Positions 53,459 to 63,256 are shown, numbered from the stretch's first letter. The stretch: DNA of 64,000 nucleotides from Neobacillus novalis NBRC 102450 (GCF_001591805.1 NZ_BCVP01000010.1:62001-126000); one strand, 5' to 3'. Translations and numbers: made by a program. Notes: generated from the sequence alone by a model not told the origin.

Positions 53459-54570
53459 TAAGGCTTCACCTCATCATTGCCAAGAGTATCCGCCTTGACT
53501 AATTTTTGCAATAAGCTGATATATTGTTCCGCTACCACTTGAATCGCGAACATCTCTTCCACCCTTTGAATGGCAGCTTGTGACATTTGTTGATGTACTT
53601 CCGATTCGTTGATAATCCCATAAATTTGATTGACAGCATCCTCGACGTTTTGACCTCGATAAAGCAGTCCGGTTTCTCCATTTACAACGAGTTCATTAAT
53701 TGGCATAATATTGGAGGCAACTACAGGCACACCGCATACCATTGATTCGATAAAGGTATTGCCGAATGATTCGGCTTTAGTAGTGGCGAGTGTGCAGCCG
53801 CCTGATTGACGGATTTTTGCATAAACATGAGGCATTTGCTGATAGGGAATGACAGGAAACCACTTGATAATTTCAGCGAGTTCTTCCTCTTGCCATACAG
53901 CGGCGAATTCTTCACGCTGGACACTTTGCGCTCCGCCAATCACCCAAATTTCGATATCATCACGTTCACTGTTTATCTTTTTGGCGACCTCAATCAACAT
54001 TGGCCAGTTTTTCCGCTTGTCTAGCCTGCCAATCCAGCCGATAATCTTTTTACCTGTCGTCATTGTGGGAGTGCTGTCGAAGTCAATTTCCTCATCCGAT
54101 AATGCTCGAAAAAAAGAGGTATCAACGCCATTATGGATAACGTGGATTGGAATGTCCTCAGTAAGAATAGAGACCAAACGCCTTTGATATTGTGAAGGAA
54201 CGATAATTAGTTCCGGCTGAATTCCTTTGAATGTTTTTAAATGGGGCTGGAGTTTGATCAGCTCAGGTGTGCGAGCTTCAATAAAAACAGGACCTTTATA
54301 TTTGGCCTTTCGGATCCATTTATAAGCGGCTCCTGTGTCGACAACAATGATGGCGTCATAGGCATTTTCCTTAATAATCTTAATAATCTTGCGTTCATCT
54401 TTTGTTAAATAAACTTTGGCGACATCCTGCATAATATGGAGCCCGCCGTGGTCGGTCGTATAGAGAAACTCAGTTTCAATTTCCTTCTTTTTAAAATAAA
54501 TCGCACGATTTCGCCATCCGGCATTGACACCGCCAACAGTGAGCAGCCGCCAGATTACAAGTACTTTCAT
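53458..54570 (-). CDS. Glycosyltransferase family 4, CotSA/YtcC-like
   Basis: 370 residues, GT-B fold. MKVLVIWRLLTVGGVNAGWR with N-terminal glycine-rich loop, IGWIGRLDKRKNWPMLIEVA, and the donor site FGNTFIESMVCGVPVVASNI. Similar to CotSA and YtcC of the B. subtilis spore coat region, as I remember it. It would add a sugar to a coat-surface glycan. AAGGAGCTGACAAA before ATG at 54570. First gene of a pair with the HipA-like kinase; the kinase 54674-55693 lies just upstream, same strand. Confidence 0.87.
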   Translation of the reverse strand: MKVLVIWRLLTVGGVNAGWRNRAIYFKKKEIETEFLYTTDHGGLHIMQDVAKVYLTKDERKIIKIIKENAYDAIIVVDTGAAYKWIRKAKYKGPVFIEARTPELIKLQPHLKTFKGIQPELIIVPSQYQRRLVSILTEDIPIHVIHNGVDTSFFRALSDEEIDFDSTPTMTTGKKIIGWIGRLDKRKNWPMLIEVAKKINSERDDIEIWVIGGAQSVQREEFAAVWQEEELAEIIKWFPVIPYQQMPHVYAKIRQSGGCTLATTKAESFGNTFIESMVCGVPVVASNIMPINELVVNGETGLLYRGQNVEDAVNQIYGIINESEVHQQMSQAAIQRVEEMFAIQVVAEQYISLLQKLVKADTLGNDEVKP

Positions 54571-54673
54571 TTTGTCAGCTCCTTGTATGATTGGGTCCTC
54601 TCCTCATTGTGTGCGGCTTTTGTGTTCGCCTGTCTTCTTATTAGCGATTAAACTCCCTGGAACAACCGATGAT

Positions 54674-55693
54674 TTATTTATGGAGCAAACTTTTGCGCCT
54701 GCCACTTAGACGTTCACGGTATTTTTCCCCTTCATATCGTTTTACCCCATGGTGATGTTTATCATGCGGGCGCCGAATTTCCCCTTCAAATCGTCTTTCT
54801 CCTTTACGGCCTTTGTCCCTGTCTCGATCCCTGTCTCGTTCACTGCCGCGTGTTAGTCCCTGCACAAGTGAATCCCAATATTGATCGATTTTTTCCATTA
54901 CTGCTTCAGGGTCCTTTCCGCGAGCAAGCATCGTTTTGATCCATTCCTCCTTGAACACCTTATGGACTAAGCCCTGTAATTGATTAACGTATTTTTCCTC
55001 TTCCTCAGTTGTTAACAACTTTTTACTGAGTTTTTTCAATGTCTCTTTGTTAGGTTTTTCCGGAAGTAGTATTTGGTAAATTTGATGGGATATCTCTTCC
55101 AACCGAATGTAGTGCAGCCATTCCTCATATAGATCGGGGGCCATTTCTTGTACATGTGTTAAAAATAATGCTTTATTTTCATCCCCTAACGAATTCAATA
55201 ATTTCCTTGGATACGGATATACACGGTCGCGCCAAACCGTCCTGGCCACATCAATCACTTTTAGGCTGCCATCCTCTTGCACATAAATTTGCCGCTTATG
55301 ATGATCAATCCGTTCAAAACCAATTTCTTTAAATGTGATTAACATCTCAATTAGTTTGGAGGAAAGTGCTGGCGTTAGTGGCTGGGATTGCAGGTATTCA
55401 CGGACATCGACCCCTCTAACAATATCCATCGCAATATAGAGCTGCCCTTTTGCATGTATTTTGGGAAAAAGCTCTGTCTTCTGTCCTAGCGATAAGGCAT
55501 AGTGTTCCCGATCACAATCTTCTGCGTTACCAAACACTTTCACGCAAATATCGTCAGAAACTTGAAATACCGCTCCTTGACGTCCTTTACCGATCATGTG
55601 TAAGGGTGAATGATTTACTACTTCGACGTCCGCGTTTACCACATTTAAAACTTGGATATCTTTAATCCAATCTTTTAGTTGTTTAGTATCCAT
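54674..55693 (-). CDS. Ser/Thr kinase-like protein with charged repeat tail (YrzF-like)
   Basis: 339 residues. Kinase core at about 30-160: GKGRQGAVFQV loop, ICVKVFG lysine, RIDHHKRQIYV (catalytic-loop Asp kept, HRD and Asn altered), VIDVART for DFG. Similar to YrzF of B. subtilis. After a helical middle part, the last 65 residues are a low-complexity tail (SERDRDRDRDKGRKGERRFE, then RRPHDKHHHGVKRYEGEKYR) like the basic repeats of spore coat proteins. Either an active atypical kinase or a pseudokinase with a coat-binding tail. AGGAGG before ATG at 55693. Confidence 0.82.
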   Translation of the reverse strand: MDTKQLKDWIKDIQVLNVVNADVEVVNHSPLHMIGKGRQGAVFQVSDDICVKVFGNAEDCDREHYALSLGQKTELFPKIHAKGQLYIAMDIVRGVDVREYLQSQPLTPALSSKLIEMLITFKEIGFERIDHHKRQIYVQEDGSLKVIDVARTVWRDRVYPYPRKLLNSLGDENKALFLTHVQEMAPDLYEEWLHYIRLEEISHQIYQILLPEKPNKETLKKLSKKLLTTEEEEKYVNQLQGLVHKVFKEEWIKTMLARGKDPEAVMEKIDQYWDSLVQGLTRGSERDRDRDRDKGRKGERRFEGEIRRPHDKHHHGVKRYEGEKYRERLSGRRKSLLHK

Positions 55694-55884
55694 ATAAACC
55701 TCCTTTAAATCTTATAAAAATAAGCAAACAATCGTTGATCGTAAGCCAATTTACTCATGTCCGTTTATCTTCAGACCTGATTAAAAGCTTAACTGATAAA
55801 AACCTATCATTTTTAAGTCCTGTCCTCTTTAATATTTAATTCATGGATGTAAGAAAATGTATAGGCAAGCGGCTAAAAAACGAA

Positions 55885-55966
55885 AAAACTATAAGGGGCA
55901 TCTTTACTGCGCTCCGTCCCCTTATCCAGAAAAAAAAACACCACTCGAGAATTTCGAACGGTGGTT
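55885..55966 (-). terminator. Two tandem terminators after the YjiH-type gene
   Basis: First hairpin on the minus strand: AACCACCGTTCGA...TCGAGTGGTG, then nine T (55966-55930). Second: ATAAGGGG...CCCCTTATAG, TTTTTT (55925-55885). The remaining 55694-55884 shows no gene. Confidence 0.75.
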
Positions 55967-56018
55967 GATATTTTTTCGAGATGTTGGAAATGACCAATTC
56001 GGTCTAATATCTTTATCT

Positions 56019-56031
56019 GGTGCCTGACACC
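56019..56031. repeat. Single GGTGCCTGACACC palindrome
   Basis: One copy of the dispersed palindrome, three bases beyond the stop of the YjiH-type gene (56035). Confidence 0.7.
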
Positions 56032-56034
56032 AGC

Positions 56035-57372
56035 TTAGAGTAGTATGTAAGCAATTGGTGCCGTAATTAAGATGGTAAGTACGACCCTTTCGAACCAAAT
56101 GACGACAAGCTTGCCAATGGTAAGCGGAATTTCTGTTGAAAGAATACATGGTACAACTGCTGAGAAGAAAATAATCGATGACACAGAAACGACCGCAATG
56201 ACAAACTTAGTGACTAATGCTGTTTTTGTCACTAAAAGCGCGGGCAAGAACATTTCTGCAATTCCTACAGCACTCGCTTTTGAAGCCAGCATCGCATCAG
56301 GAAGCTGAACAAGTTTTGCAAATGGATAGAAAATGTATCCTAACCAGTCAAATACAGGGGTAAACTCCACCAGGATAAGGCCAAGTAAGCCAACAGACAT
56401 GATCGAAGGCAGGATGCCCATTGTCATGACAAAACCATCTTTCAGGTTGTCCCAAATATTTTTTCCAAGACTTGATGATTCATTTGCTGTAATCATTGCT
56501 TCCTTCCAAGCAGTTTTAACACGATCTTTTTTAATAAGGACCTCTTGGTCGCCTTCCATATCCTGATAGTAAGCTTCACTCATTTTCGATAATGGCCATA
56601 TCCGGACTGTAACCGCAGTCACAATAAAGGTTACGACAAATGTGACCCAAAAGTAGGTGTTCCATATATTCATTAAATCCAGCGTCTTGGCCACTACAAT
56701 CATAAAAGTCGCAGACACAGTCGAGAAACCTGTTGCAATGATGGCAGCTTCTTTAATACTGTATTTCCCTTCCTTAAAAACGCGGTTGGTAATCAGCAGT
56801 CCAATCGAGTAACTGCCAACAAACGAAGCAACCGCATCGATGGCTGATCTACCTGGCGTTTTCCATACCGGTCTCATGACTGGCTGCATGAATATTCCGA
56901 CAAATTCAAGCAGGCCATAACCTACTAATAAAGCAAGAAAAACAGATCCAATGGGGACTAATAATCCGACGGAAATAACTAGCTTGTTAAATAAAAACGG
57001 GGCCATATCAGGATCAAAAAACCACTTAGGGCCCACATTAAAGACGAACATTGCACCTGCACCGAATCCAAAAACCTTCAAAATAGAAAAAACTAAGGTA
57101 ACCTTATCCTTATTCCATGTTTTCTTATAAAACGGATAAACAGCTCCCAATAAAATCACTAAAAGGGCGTAATAAGGCAAAACTCCTGGAGCTGCTGCTT
57201 GGATAAAGGAAACAATATGATCGAGCATAATCGAAGATTTCCCATTCAACGTAATCGGAACAAAAAACACAAAAATACCAATGGCACTAAAAACAAAGAA
57301 TTTTATAATATTCATCATATTGCTATTTTGTAATTCTGTTTGATTTGCATTAACTAACGGCTGATTTTCCAT
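56035..57372 (-). CDS. YjiH-family membrane protein, possible hut transporter
   Basis: 445 residues with about ten helices, in the nucleoside-recognition Gate superfamily: PRSAIDAVASFVGSYSIGL-type segment (TPGRSAIDAVASFVGSYSIG), ATGFSTVSATFMIVVAKTLD, and SKASAVGIAEMFLPALLVTK. It lies next to hutG in the same direction, 116 bp further, across a dispersed repeat, so it may carry histidine or urocanate; this is from context only. ATG at 57372 with GGGGGATGGAGA before it. Confidence 0.83.
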   Translation of the reverse strand: MENQPLVNANQTELQNSNMMNIIKFFVFSAIGIFVFFVPITLNGKSSIMLDHIVSFIQAAAPGVLPYYALLVILLGAVYPFYKKTWNKDKVTLVFSILKVFGFGAGAMFVFNVGPKWFFDPDMAPFLFNKLVISVGLLVPIGSVFLALLVGYGLLEFVGIFMQPVMRPVWKTPGRSAIDAVASFVGSYSIGLLITNRVFKEGKYSIKEAAIIATGFSTVSATFMIVVAKTLDLMNIWNTYFWVTFVVTFIVTAVTVRIWPLSKMSEAYYQDMEGDQEVLIKKDRVKTAWKEAMITANESSSLGKNIWDNLKDGFVMTMGILPSIMSVGLLGLILVEFTPVFDWLGYIFYPFAKLVQLPDAMLASKASAVGIAEMFLPALLVTKTALVTKFVIAVVSVSSIIFFSAVVPCILSTEIPLTIGKLVVIWFERVVLTILITAPIAYILL

Positions 57373-57429
57373 TCTCCATCCCCCTAAATAATACTCCCTC
57401 GTTCACACCATTCCAATAATTAGGTATTT

Positions 57430-57484
57430 GTCCACCTGGGGTGGACAAATACCTCGAAATGTCTTTCTGTGGTGCCTGACACCA
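57430..57484. repeat. Dispersed double-hairpin repeat
   Basis: GTCCACCTGGGGTGGAC, spacer with ATGTCTTTCTG, GGTGCCTGACACC; same architecture as 52601-52656. It lies between hutG and the YjiH-type gene. Confidence 0.85.
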
Positions 57485-57488
57485 CCTA

Positions 57489-58481
57489 CTATCGCAACAT
57501 TACCCCTGTTAAAAAGGTTAAAAATACGTGGGTGCCTAGTTTGACGGTTGGCTGGGCTTGTGTGTCTTTGAGCGGATCGAGGCAGACGATGTCCATGGCG
57601 TTCACTTTTGGATGACTGGCGGCTGCCAGCACTCCGTCCAGCAGTTCAGCGGTTGTCATGCCCCCCGGCGTTGAGGCCGGTACCCCTGGGGCATACGCGA
57701 TATCAAGGACATCCATATCCACTGTTAAGTAAATCGTATCCACTTTTGCTGCCAGCTCCGCTAAACATTGGCGGGTTGTATCCTCGATGCCTTTTTTCCT
57801 TGCGTTCCGAAGTGTAATATAATTGACACCGTGTTCATCGGCGTACTGCTTTAAATCCTTTGTGTTAAAAAAACCATGCAGACCAATATTGTACATATCA
57901 GAGCCCTTGACCACACCACTATCAATCAAATTACGCATCGGTGTGCCGTTCGATGGGCCATTATCGGTCATATCCCGTAAATCAAAATGAGTATCAAACT
58001 GGAGGATGCCGATTTTTTCAGCAGGCTTCGCTTGCTGCAATCCCTTGACCATCATCGCAGTAATCGAATGATCGCCGCCAATCGCACAAACCTTGGCGCT
58101 TTCAAAATGGTGATGTAGTGCCGCAGACGCTTCAATGATATTCTCATGACAGCGCCGGATATCTGTGACGTGCATGGGAACATCGCCGGCATCCACCGCA
58201 CTCCTCTCTGACAAATCAACGTCTTCATCCAGATTATAGGTTGTAAAACCCTTCCAAGCGCGGCGGAAGGCATCTGGAAATTCGGATGCCCCCGAAGCGC
58301 TGATTGATGAACGGGAAAGCGGGACGCCTACTACGACAAAATCGACATTGCTTTTCTCTGGATTTAAGTCAGCAGTCAAGGGCTGAATCCATTCGTGAAC
58401 CTTGGAAACAACAGCCCCCTGTTCCGGTCTCACCCATGTAAAGCTCGAAGGATTTAGTTTAGGATAGAGAAAGCTCTTCAA
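57489..58481 (-). CDS. hutG: Formimidoylglutamase
   Basis: 330 residues of the ureohydrolase (arginase) family. Metal ligands in IGGDHSIT, FDTHFDLRD and TVDMDVLD are all present. It hydrolyses formiminoglutamate to glutamate and formamide. It overlaps hutI by 23 bp (stop of hutI inside the start of hutG), so they are coupled. Last enzyme of the three seen. Confidence 0.94.
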   Translation of the reverse strand: MKSFLYPKLNPSSFTWVRPEQGAVVSKVHEWIQPLTADLNPEKSNVDFVVVGVPLSRSSISASGASEFPDAFRRAWKGFTTYNLDEDVDLSERSAVDAGDVPMHVTDIRRCHENIIEASAALHHHFESAKVCAIGGDHSITAMMVKGLQQAKPAEKIGILQFDTHFDLRDMTDNGPSNGTPMRNLIDSGVVKGSDMYNIGLHGFFNTKDLKQYADEHGVNYITLRNARKKGIEDTTRQCLAELAAKVDTIYLTVDMDVLDIAYAPGVPASTPGGMTTAELLDGVLAAASHPKVNAMDIVCLDPLKDTQAQPTVKLGTHVFLTFLTGVMLR

Positions 58482-59760
58482 CTAAATGCCCTCCCCTGAC
58501 AACCACCTGACCATTTTTCACAACCGTATCCGTATGATTCACGCCATACGAGTATTGCAGTTTCATATAATTCTCGACGTTAAAAATCGTCACGTCACCT
58601 TTTTTGCCGACTTCTAAACTGCCAATCTCGCCGCCTCTGCTTATCGCATGTGCCGCATTAATCGTCGTCGCCGTGATAACTTCTGCAGGTGTCATCCCCA
58701 TTTTTAAACAGCCTAGATTCATAATAAATGGCAGCGATACGGTCGGTGATGAGCCGGGATTACAATCGGTAGACAATGCCACTGGCACCCCTAAATCAAC
58801 CATTTTCCGACCATTCGCAGACTCTGCCATTAAAAAGTAAGCCGTTCCAGGGAGCAAGACAGCGACTACCCCCTTCTCAGCCATTGCCTTCATGCCTTTT
58901 TCCGATGCTTTTAATAAATGGTCAGCGGAAACCGCTCCAACTTCTGCGGCGAGTTCTGCCCCTTCATATGGTTCAATTTCATCGGCATGGATTTTCGCCA
59001 GCAGCCCGTGGCGCTTGCCAGTCTCCAGAATCTTCCTGGATTGCTCCGGTGTAAACACACCATGCTCACAGAAGACATCGTTAAATTCCGCAAGCCCAAG
59101 TTCGGCCACCTTCGGAATCATTTCCTCAATCAGGAGCCGTACAAACTCATCCGGCTGATCCTTATATTCCTTCGGGATCGCATGAGCCCCCATAAAGGTT
59201 GGAACAATATCGACCACATGCTTTTCATTCAGCTGCTTTGCCACTTCCAGCTGCTTTAGCTCGGTTTCCCATTCCATCCCATAACCGCTTTTTGCTTCAA
59301 CCGTCGTTACGCCATGGCGCAGGAATTGATTCAATCGTTCGAAGCTTTCGTGAAAAAGTTCTTCATGAGTAGCGGCCTGTGTCCGTCTTGTTGTCGCATG
59401 GATGCCGCCGCCGGCGTTCATAATCTCCATGTAGGTAGAACCCTGCAGGCGCATATTAAACTCATTTTCCCTGCTCCCGGCAAAAACAAGATGGGTATGC
59501 GGGTCAATAAGTCCTGGTGTCACAAGCTTTCCGCTCGCATCGACCACCTCTGCTTCAGACAATCGCGCTTCGTATTTCGCAGCAAGTTCTTCATCCGTAC
59601 CAACCGCCTGAATGACGCCGTCCTCAATCCAGATACTGCCGTTTTCAATGATGCCAAGCTCAGACATCTCACCCATTACACGGGGAGCATGGGAGCTCCC
59701 CTGTAAAGTGACAAGCTGATTCGCGTTTCTGATAAAAATGGCTCTACTCAATTCCAACAT
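58459..59760 (-). CDS. hutI: Imidazolonepropionase
   Basis: 433 residues, amidohydrolase fold. PGLIDPHTHLVFAGSRENEF, EAKSGYGMEW, KIHADEIEPYEGAELAAEVG, and STDCNPGSSPTVSLPFIMN carry the metal and catalytic residues. Converts imidazolonepropionate to formiminoglutamate. ATG at 59760 touches the GAGAGG site; TTG at 59751 would have normal spacing, so the true N-terminus may be LSRAIFIRNANQ. 12 bp after hutU. Confidence 0.94.
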   Translation of the reverse strand: MLELSRAIFIRNANQLVTLQGSSHAPRVMGEMSELGIIENGSIWIEDGVIQAVGTDEELAAKYEARLSEAEVVDASGKLVTPGLIDPHTHLVFAGSRENEFNMRLQGSTYMEIMNAGGGIHATTRRTQAATHEELFHESFERLNQFLRHGVTTVEAKSGYGMEWETELKQLEVAKQLNEKHVVDIVPTFMGAHAIPKEYKDQPDEFVRLLIEEMIPKVAELGLAEFNDVFCEHGVFTPEQSRKILETGKRHGLLAKIHADEIEPYEGAELAAEVGAVSADHLLKASEKGMKAMAEKGVVAVLLPGTAYFLMAESANGRKMVDLGVPVALSTDCNPGSSPTVSLPFIMNLGCLKMGMTPAEVITATTINAAHAISRGGEIGSLEVGKKGDVTIFNVENYMKLQYSYGVNHTDTVVKNGQVVVRGGHLVEELSLS

Positions 59761-59772
59761 CCTCTCAGTCTA

Positions 59773-61446
59773 TTAGTCTTGTTGCAGCATTGGCATCTTG
59801 ATGCCCTTTTCCTTAGCCGTCTTAATCGCCAGCTCATAGCCAGCATCCGCATGACGGACAACCCCCATACCAGGATCCGTAGTTAAAACCCGCTCAAGGC
59901 GAACTTCCGCATCCTTCGTTCCATCCGCAACAATCACCATTCCGGAGTGCTGAGAATAACCCATGCCAACACCGCCGCCATGGTGCAGAGACACCCAGCT
60001 GGCGCCGCCAACGGCATTGATCATCGCATTCAAAATTGGCCAGTCAGAAACGGCATCACTGCCATCCCGCATTGCTTCTGTTTCCCTGTTTGGCGAGGCA
60101 ACAGAACCTGCATCCAAATGATCGCGGCCAATGACGATTGGAGCAGAAACCTCACCAGAAGCAACCATGTCATTGATCACTTTACCAAAACGGGCCCGGT
60201 CGCCGTAGCCAAGCCAGCAAATCCGTGCCGGCAGCCCTTGGAAGCTGATTTTTTCTTGGGCCATTCTCACCCATTTGCATAAATGTTCGTCTTCTTTAAA
60301 CTCACGGAGCAATGCTTCGTCAATCTTGCGAATATCTTCAGGGTCACCTGAAAGTGCAGCCCAGCGGAACGGTCCTTTTCCTTCACAGAATAACGGGCGG
60401 ATATAGGCGGGAACAAAGCCTGGGAAGTCAAACGCGTTTTCCACGCCTTCGTCCTTCGCCACTTGACGGATATTGTTACCATAATCAAACGTAACTGCGC
60501 CTATTTCCTGCATTTTCAACATCGCCTGCACATGAACAGCCATACTTTGCTTCGCAAGCTTCACAAAACCAGCCGGGTCTGCTTTACGCATTGCTGCTGC
60601 TTTTTCTAATGTAAAGCCAATTGGAAGATAGCCATTTAATGGATCGTGCGCCGAGGTTTGATCCGTTAAGACATCTGGATTGAAGCCTTTTTCAATCATT
60701 AATGGTAACATTTCAGCTGCATTTCCTATTAAACCAATCGATAACGGCTTTCCGGCCGCCTTCGCCTCCTGAGCCATTTTTAACGCTTCATCAAGGTCAG
60801 TTGTTTTCACATCGAGGTAAGCGGTTTCAATCCGGCGGTCAATTCTTGTCTCATCGACATCAATCGCTAAGCAAACCCCATCGTTCATCGTGACCGCTAA
60901 AGGCTGCGCACCGCCCATGCCGCCAAGGCCTGCCGTTAAAGTAATCGTGTGTTTTAAGGTTCCGCCATATTCTTGACGGGCAAGCTCGGCAAATGTTTCA
61001 TAGGTTCCTTGGACTATCCCCTGGCTGCCGATATAAATCCAGCTTCCTGCGGTCATTTGTCCGTACATCATCAAGCCCTTTTTATCAAGCTCATGGAAAT
61101 GCTCCCAATTCGCCCAAGCCGGTACGAGGTTGGAGTTGGCTAGTAACACACGCGGTGCATCCTTGTGGGATTTCCAAACAGCCACTGGTTTACCAGATTG
61201 AATTAATAAGGTCTCGTCGTTTTCCAATTCAAGCAGCGTTTTCACAATGGCATCATATGACGCCCAGTTCCGGGCTGCCTTGCCAATGCCGCCGTAAACG
61301 ACTAAATCCTCTGGTCTTTCAGCAACCTCCTGATCAAGATTGTTCATCAGCATCCGAAGCGCGGCCTCTTGAATCCAGCCCTTTGCGTGTAATTCAGTTC
61401 CTTGATAGTTTTTAATCACTCGTGGTTTTGCCGTATTAGTTTCCAT
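59773..61446 (-). CDS. hutU: Urocanate hydratase
   Basis: 557 residues; NAD+-dependent. [20 protein letters not shown] binds NAD, and [20 protein letters not shown] and [20 protein letters not shown] are typical urocanase blocks. Converts urocanate to imidazolonepropionate. AAAGGAG with ATG at 61446 is the start ([14 protein letters not shown]). hutH (histidase) and hutP do not lie in the window; the gene upstream on this strand is a response regulator with its own terminator. Confidence 0.95.
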   Translation of the reverse strand: METNTAKPRVIKNYQGTELHAKGWIQEAALRMLMNNLDQEVAERPEDLVVYGGIGKAARNWASYDAIVKTLLELENDETLLIQSGKPVAVWKSHKDAPRVLLANSNLVPAWANWEHFHELDKKGLMMYGQMTAGSWIYIGSQGIVQGTYETFAELARQEYGGTLKHTITLTAGLGGMGGAQPLAVTMNDGVCLAIDVDETRIDRRIETAYLDVKTTDLDEALKMAQEAKAAGKPLSIGLIGNAAEMLPLMIEKGFNPDVLTDQTSAHDPLNGYLPIGFTLEKAAAMRKADPAGFVKLAKQSMAVHVQAMLKMQEIGAVTFDYGNNIRQVAKDEGVENAFDFPGFVPAYIRPLFCEGKGPFRWAALSGDPEDIRKIDEALLREFKEDEHLCKWVRMAQEKISFQGLPARICWLGYGDRARFGKVINDMVASGEVSAPIVIGRDHLDAGSVASPNRETEAMRDGSDAVSDWPILNAMINAVGGASWVSLHHGGGVGMGYSQHSGMVIVADGTKDAEVRLERVLTTDPGMGVVRHADAGYELAIKTAKEKGIKMPMLQQD

Positions 61447-61616
61447 TATCGCCACTCCTTTGTTAACTTTATTTACCTATATTATAAAAATTAAATCTTC
61501 TGAAAAAAACCGTTGAAAACATAGATAAACGGTAGTATTTTTAGCTATAGATAGATAATATGGGCTTGGCATAACTAATAAAAGATAATATTTTTAGAAA
61601 TTAGTATTATTTTTGC

Positions 61617-61649
61617 AAAAAATAGACTCAAGTTTCATTCTGAGCCTAT
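61617..61649 (-). terminator. Terminator overlapping the regulator stop codon
   Basis: Minus strand ATAGGCTCA, loop GAATGAAAC with the TGA stop, TGAGTCTAT, then TTTTTT. It isolates the regulator from hutU. Confidence 0.82.
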
Positions 61650-63146
61650 CTTTCCGTACAACGTATTCACTTTTTTCATTCGGAATTCCCGCGGTGACGA
61701 CCCGCTCAGCTTCTTAAAGATTCTGCTAAAATAATTTGAATTTTGATAACCGACAAGAGCGGATATTTCTTTAACTGGCTTGTTTGTCTCCAATAATAAC
61801 CGTTTCGCTTCCTTTATCCTTATGCCGGCCAAAACATCTGTAAAGCTTGAGTTTGTGCTCGATGCAAGCAGATGGCTGAAATAGGAAGGATTGCGGTCCA
61901 CATATTTTGCAACATCTTCAAGACGAAGGCTGCTATTGGAAAAATTATCCTCAATGAACACCATTGCCCGTTCAATCGGATCCTGCTTCAGGTTTTGAAT
62001 GCTTCTTTTGGCACCTACAAAAAGTCTTTGATTAAACAAAATCAAGTTTTGAACGGTTCGATAAAGAACGGTGTCATATAAAATCGAATTGAAAATATAG
62101 CGGTATTCCCGTTCAAACTCTTGGTTGTCATGAAGATTATACGTTTTCATAAATCTTCTTACTTGAGCGAGAATGCTTGTCAGCCTAATCCTTACTAAGC
62201 CAGGGTCTGGAAAGGGATTTAATTGTAAAAACTCGTCATAAAGCCACTTTTTTATTTTTTCCAAAGCAAAGTTTGCTAGCATGTCGACCCATTCACGCTG
62301 TTCTGGCGGCGTTAAAAAGGGATCGGTGTGAACCCAATCCGGCGGATCGTCAAACTCTACGATCTGCTGATATCCCTTGTAATAGGTGAGCTCGAGCATT
62401 TTTCTAGTTTGTAAATATTTTTGATTTAAGTTAAGCGTTTGGGATTGCCCTTTGTGAATAACAATCGCCAGCGGGTCAGAAAACTCCTCCTCCCACCTTC
62501 TCATCACTTTTTGGCACTGTTCCGTTATATTCGTACAAGTTTCTTGAAATAAAAGGATAACCATATCACTCAAAGGGAAAATCCCTTGAATGCTTTTGAA
62601 TGGATATTCTGTTAAAAAAGAATGCAGCGTGTGAATCGTTTCATTACTTTCCGTTTGAAAAGCCGCAATGTGGTAGTTCTCTGCGCTAGCCGCCTGGGAG
62701 AGAAATAAGGCTTCATAGGAAACTTCTTTATGATAATAGCTAGAATGGAAGCTTCCACCCGGACTATTTTTTGCAGTTAGTTTTCGTGAAGCTTTTTGAT
62801 AGGCTGCTTTTACTTTGGTTGTTGAAAAAGGTTTTATCATCAGATCAAGTGCCTGCATGTCAATCGCCAAGCGCGCCTTTTCAAAGGTTGCTTCCGCACT
62901 CGTTAACAATAAAACGGGGGTGTAAATCTGCATCAGCTCTCGAAAGGTTGACCACTCTTCTTTACTGATCATATCAAGTTCCATTAAGACCACATCAGGT
63001 GTTTCCTTCTCAAACAAAACGATAAATTCCTGATAATCCGTTGCCAAAAAAATGTTCGTCACTGGGATGGAAGAGGTTTTTAACAGCCATTTTAACCCCT
63101 CGCGCTCATTCAAATCCCGATCAGCAATCAGCCATTTCCCTTCCAT
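61635..63146 (-). CDS. AraC-type response regulator with atypical receiver
   Basis: 503 residues: receiver domain (1-120), a long middle domain (130-390) and a double HTH AraC domain (AMVFIEDNFSNSSLRLEDVA, then VKEISALVGYQNSNYFSRIF). In the receiver the acidic pair is D9/D11 and the Lys is K105 (MIKPF), but the usual phosphorylated Asp position is Glu56 (DVVLMELDM). No histidine kinase is adjacent. AAGGGG with ATG at 63146 (MEGKWLIADRD) is chosen over GTG at 63155, which touches the site. It may control hut or the DUF4015 gene. Confidence 0.87.
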   Translation of the reverse strand: MEGKWLIADRDLNEREGLKWLLKTSSIPVTNIFLATDYQEFIVLFEKETPDVVLMELDMISKEEWSTFRELMQIYTPVLLLTSAEATFEKARLAIDMQALDLMIKPFSTTKVKAAYQKASRKLTAKNSPGGSFHSSYYHKEVSYEALFLSQAASAENYHIAAFQTESNETIHTLHSFLTEYPFKSIQGIFPLSDMVILLFQETCTNITEQCQKVMRRWEEEFSDPLAIVIHKGQSQTLNLNQKYLQTRKMLELTYYKGYQQIVEFDDPPDWVHTDPFLTPPEQREWVDMLANFALEKIKKWLYDEFLQLNPFPDPGLVRIRLTSILAQVRRFMKTYNLHDNQEFEREYRYIFNSILYDTVLYRTVQNLILFNQRLFVGAKRSIQNLKQDPIERAMVFIEDNFSNSSLRLEDVAKYVDRNPSYFSHLLASSTNSSFTDVLAGIRIKEAKRLLLETNKPVKEISALVGYQNSNYFSRIFKKLSGSSPREFRMKKVNTLYGKIGSE

Positions 63147-63256
63147 AAGGCCCACACCCCTTCCCTACAATTATACATAAAACGGCGAAACAGCACGATA
63201 CGAATGATTTCTTCCATAAGTGTAAACGATAAGAACAAAATCCGAGGAGTGAGCTC

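Noticed and set aside
60993..61415. 140-residue frame antisense to hutU
   Set aside because: Shadow of a conserved enzyme gene; no start signal.
61447..61616. Catabolite-response (cre) element before hutU
   Set aside because: I looked for TGWAANCGNTNWCA-like sequences; the nearest (TGAAAACATAGATAAACG) does not fit well enough.
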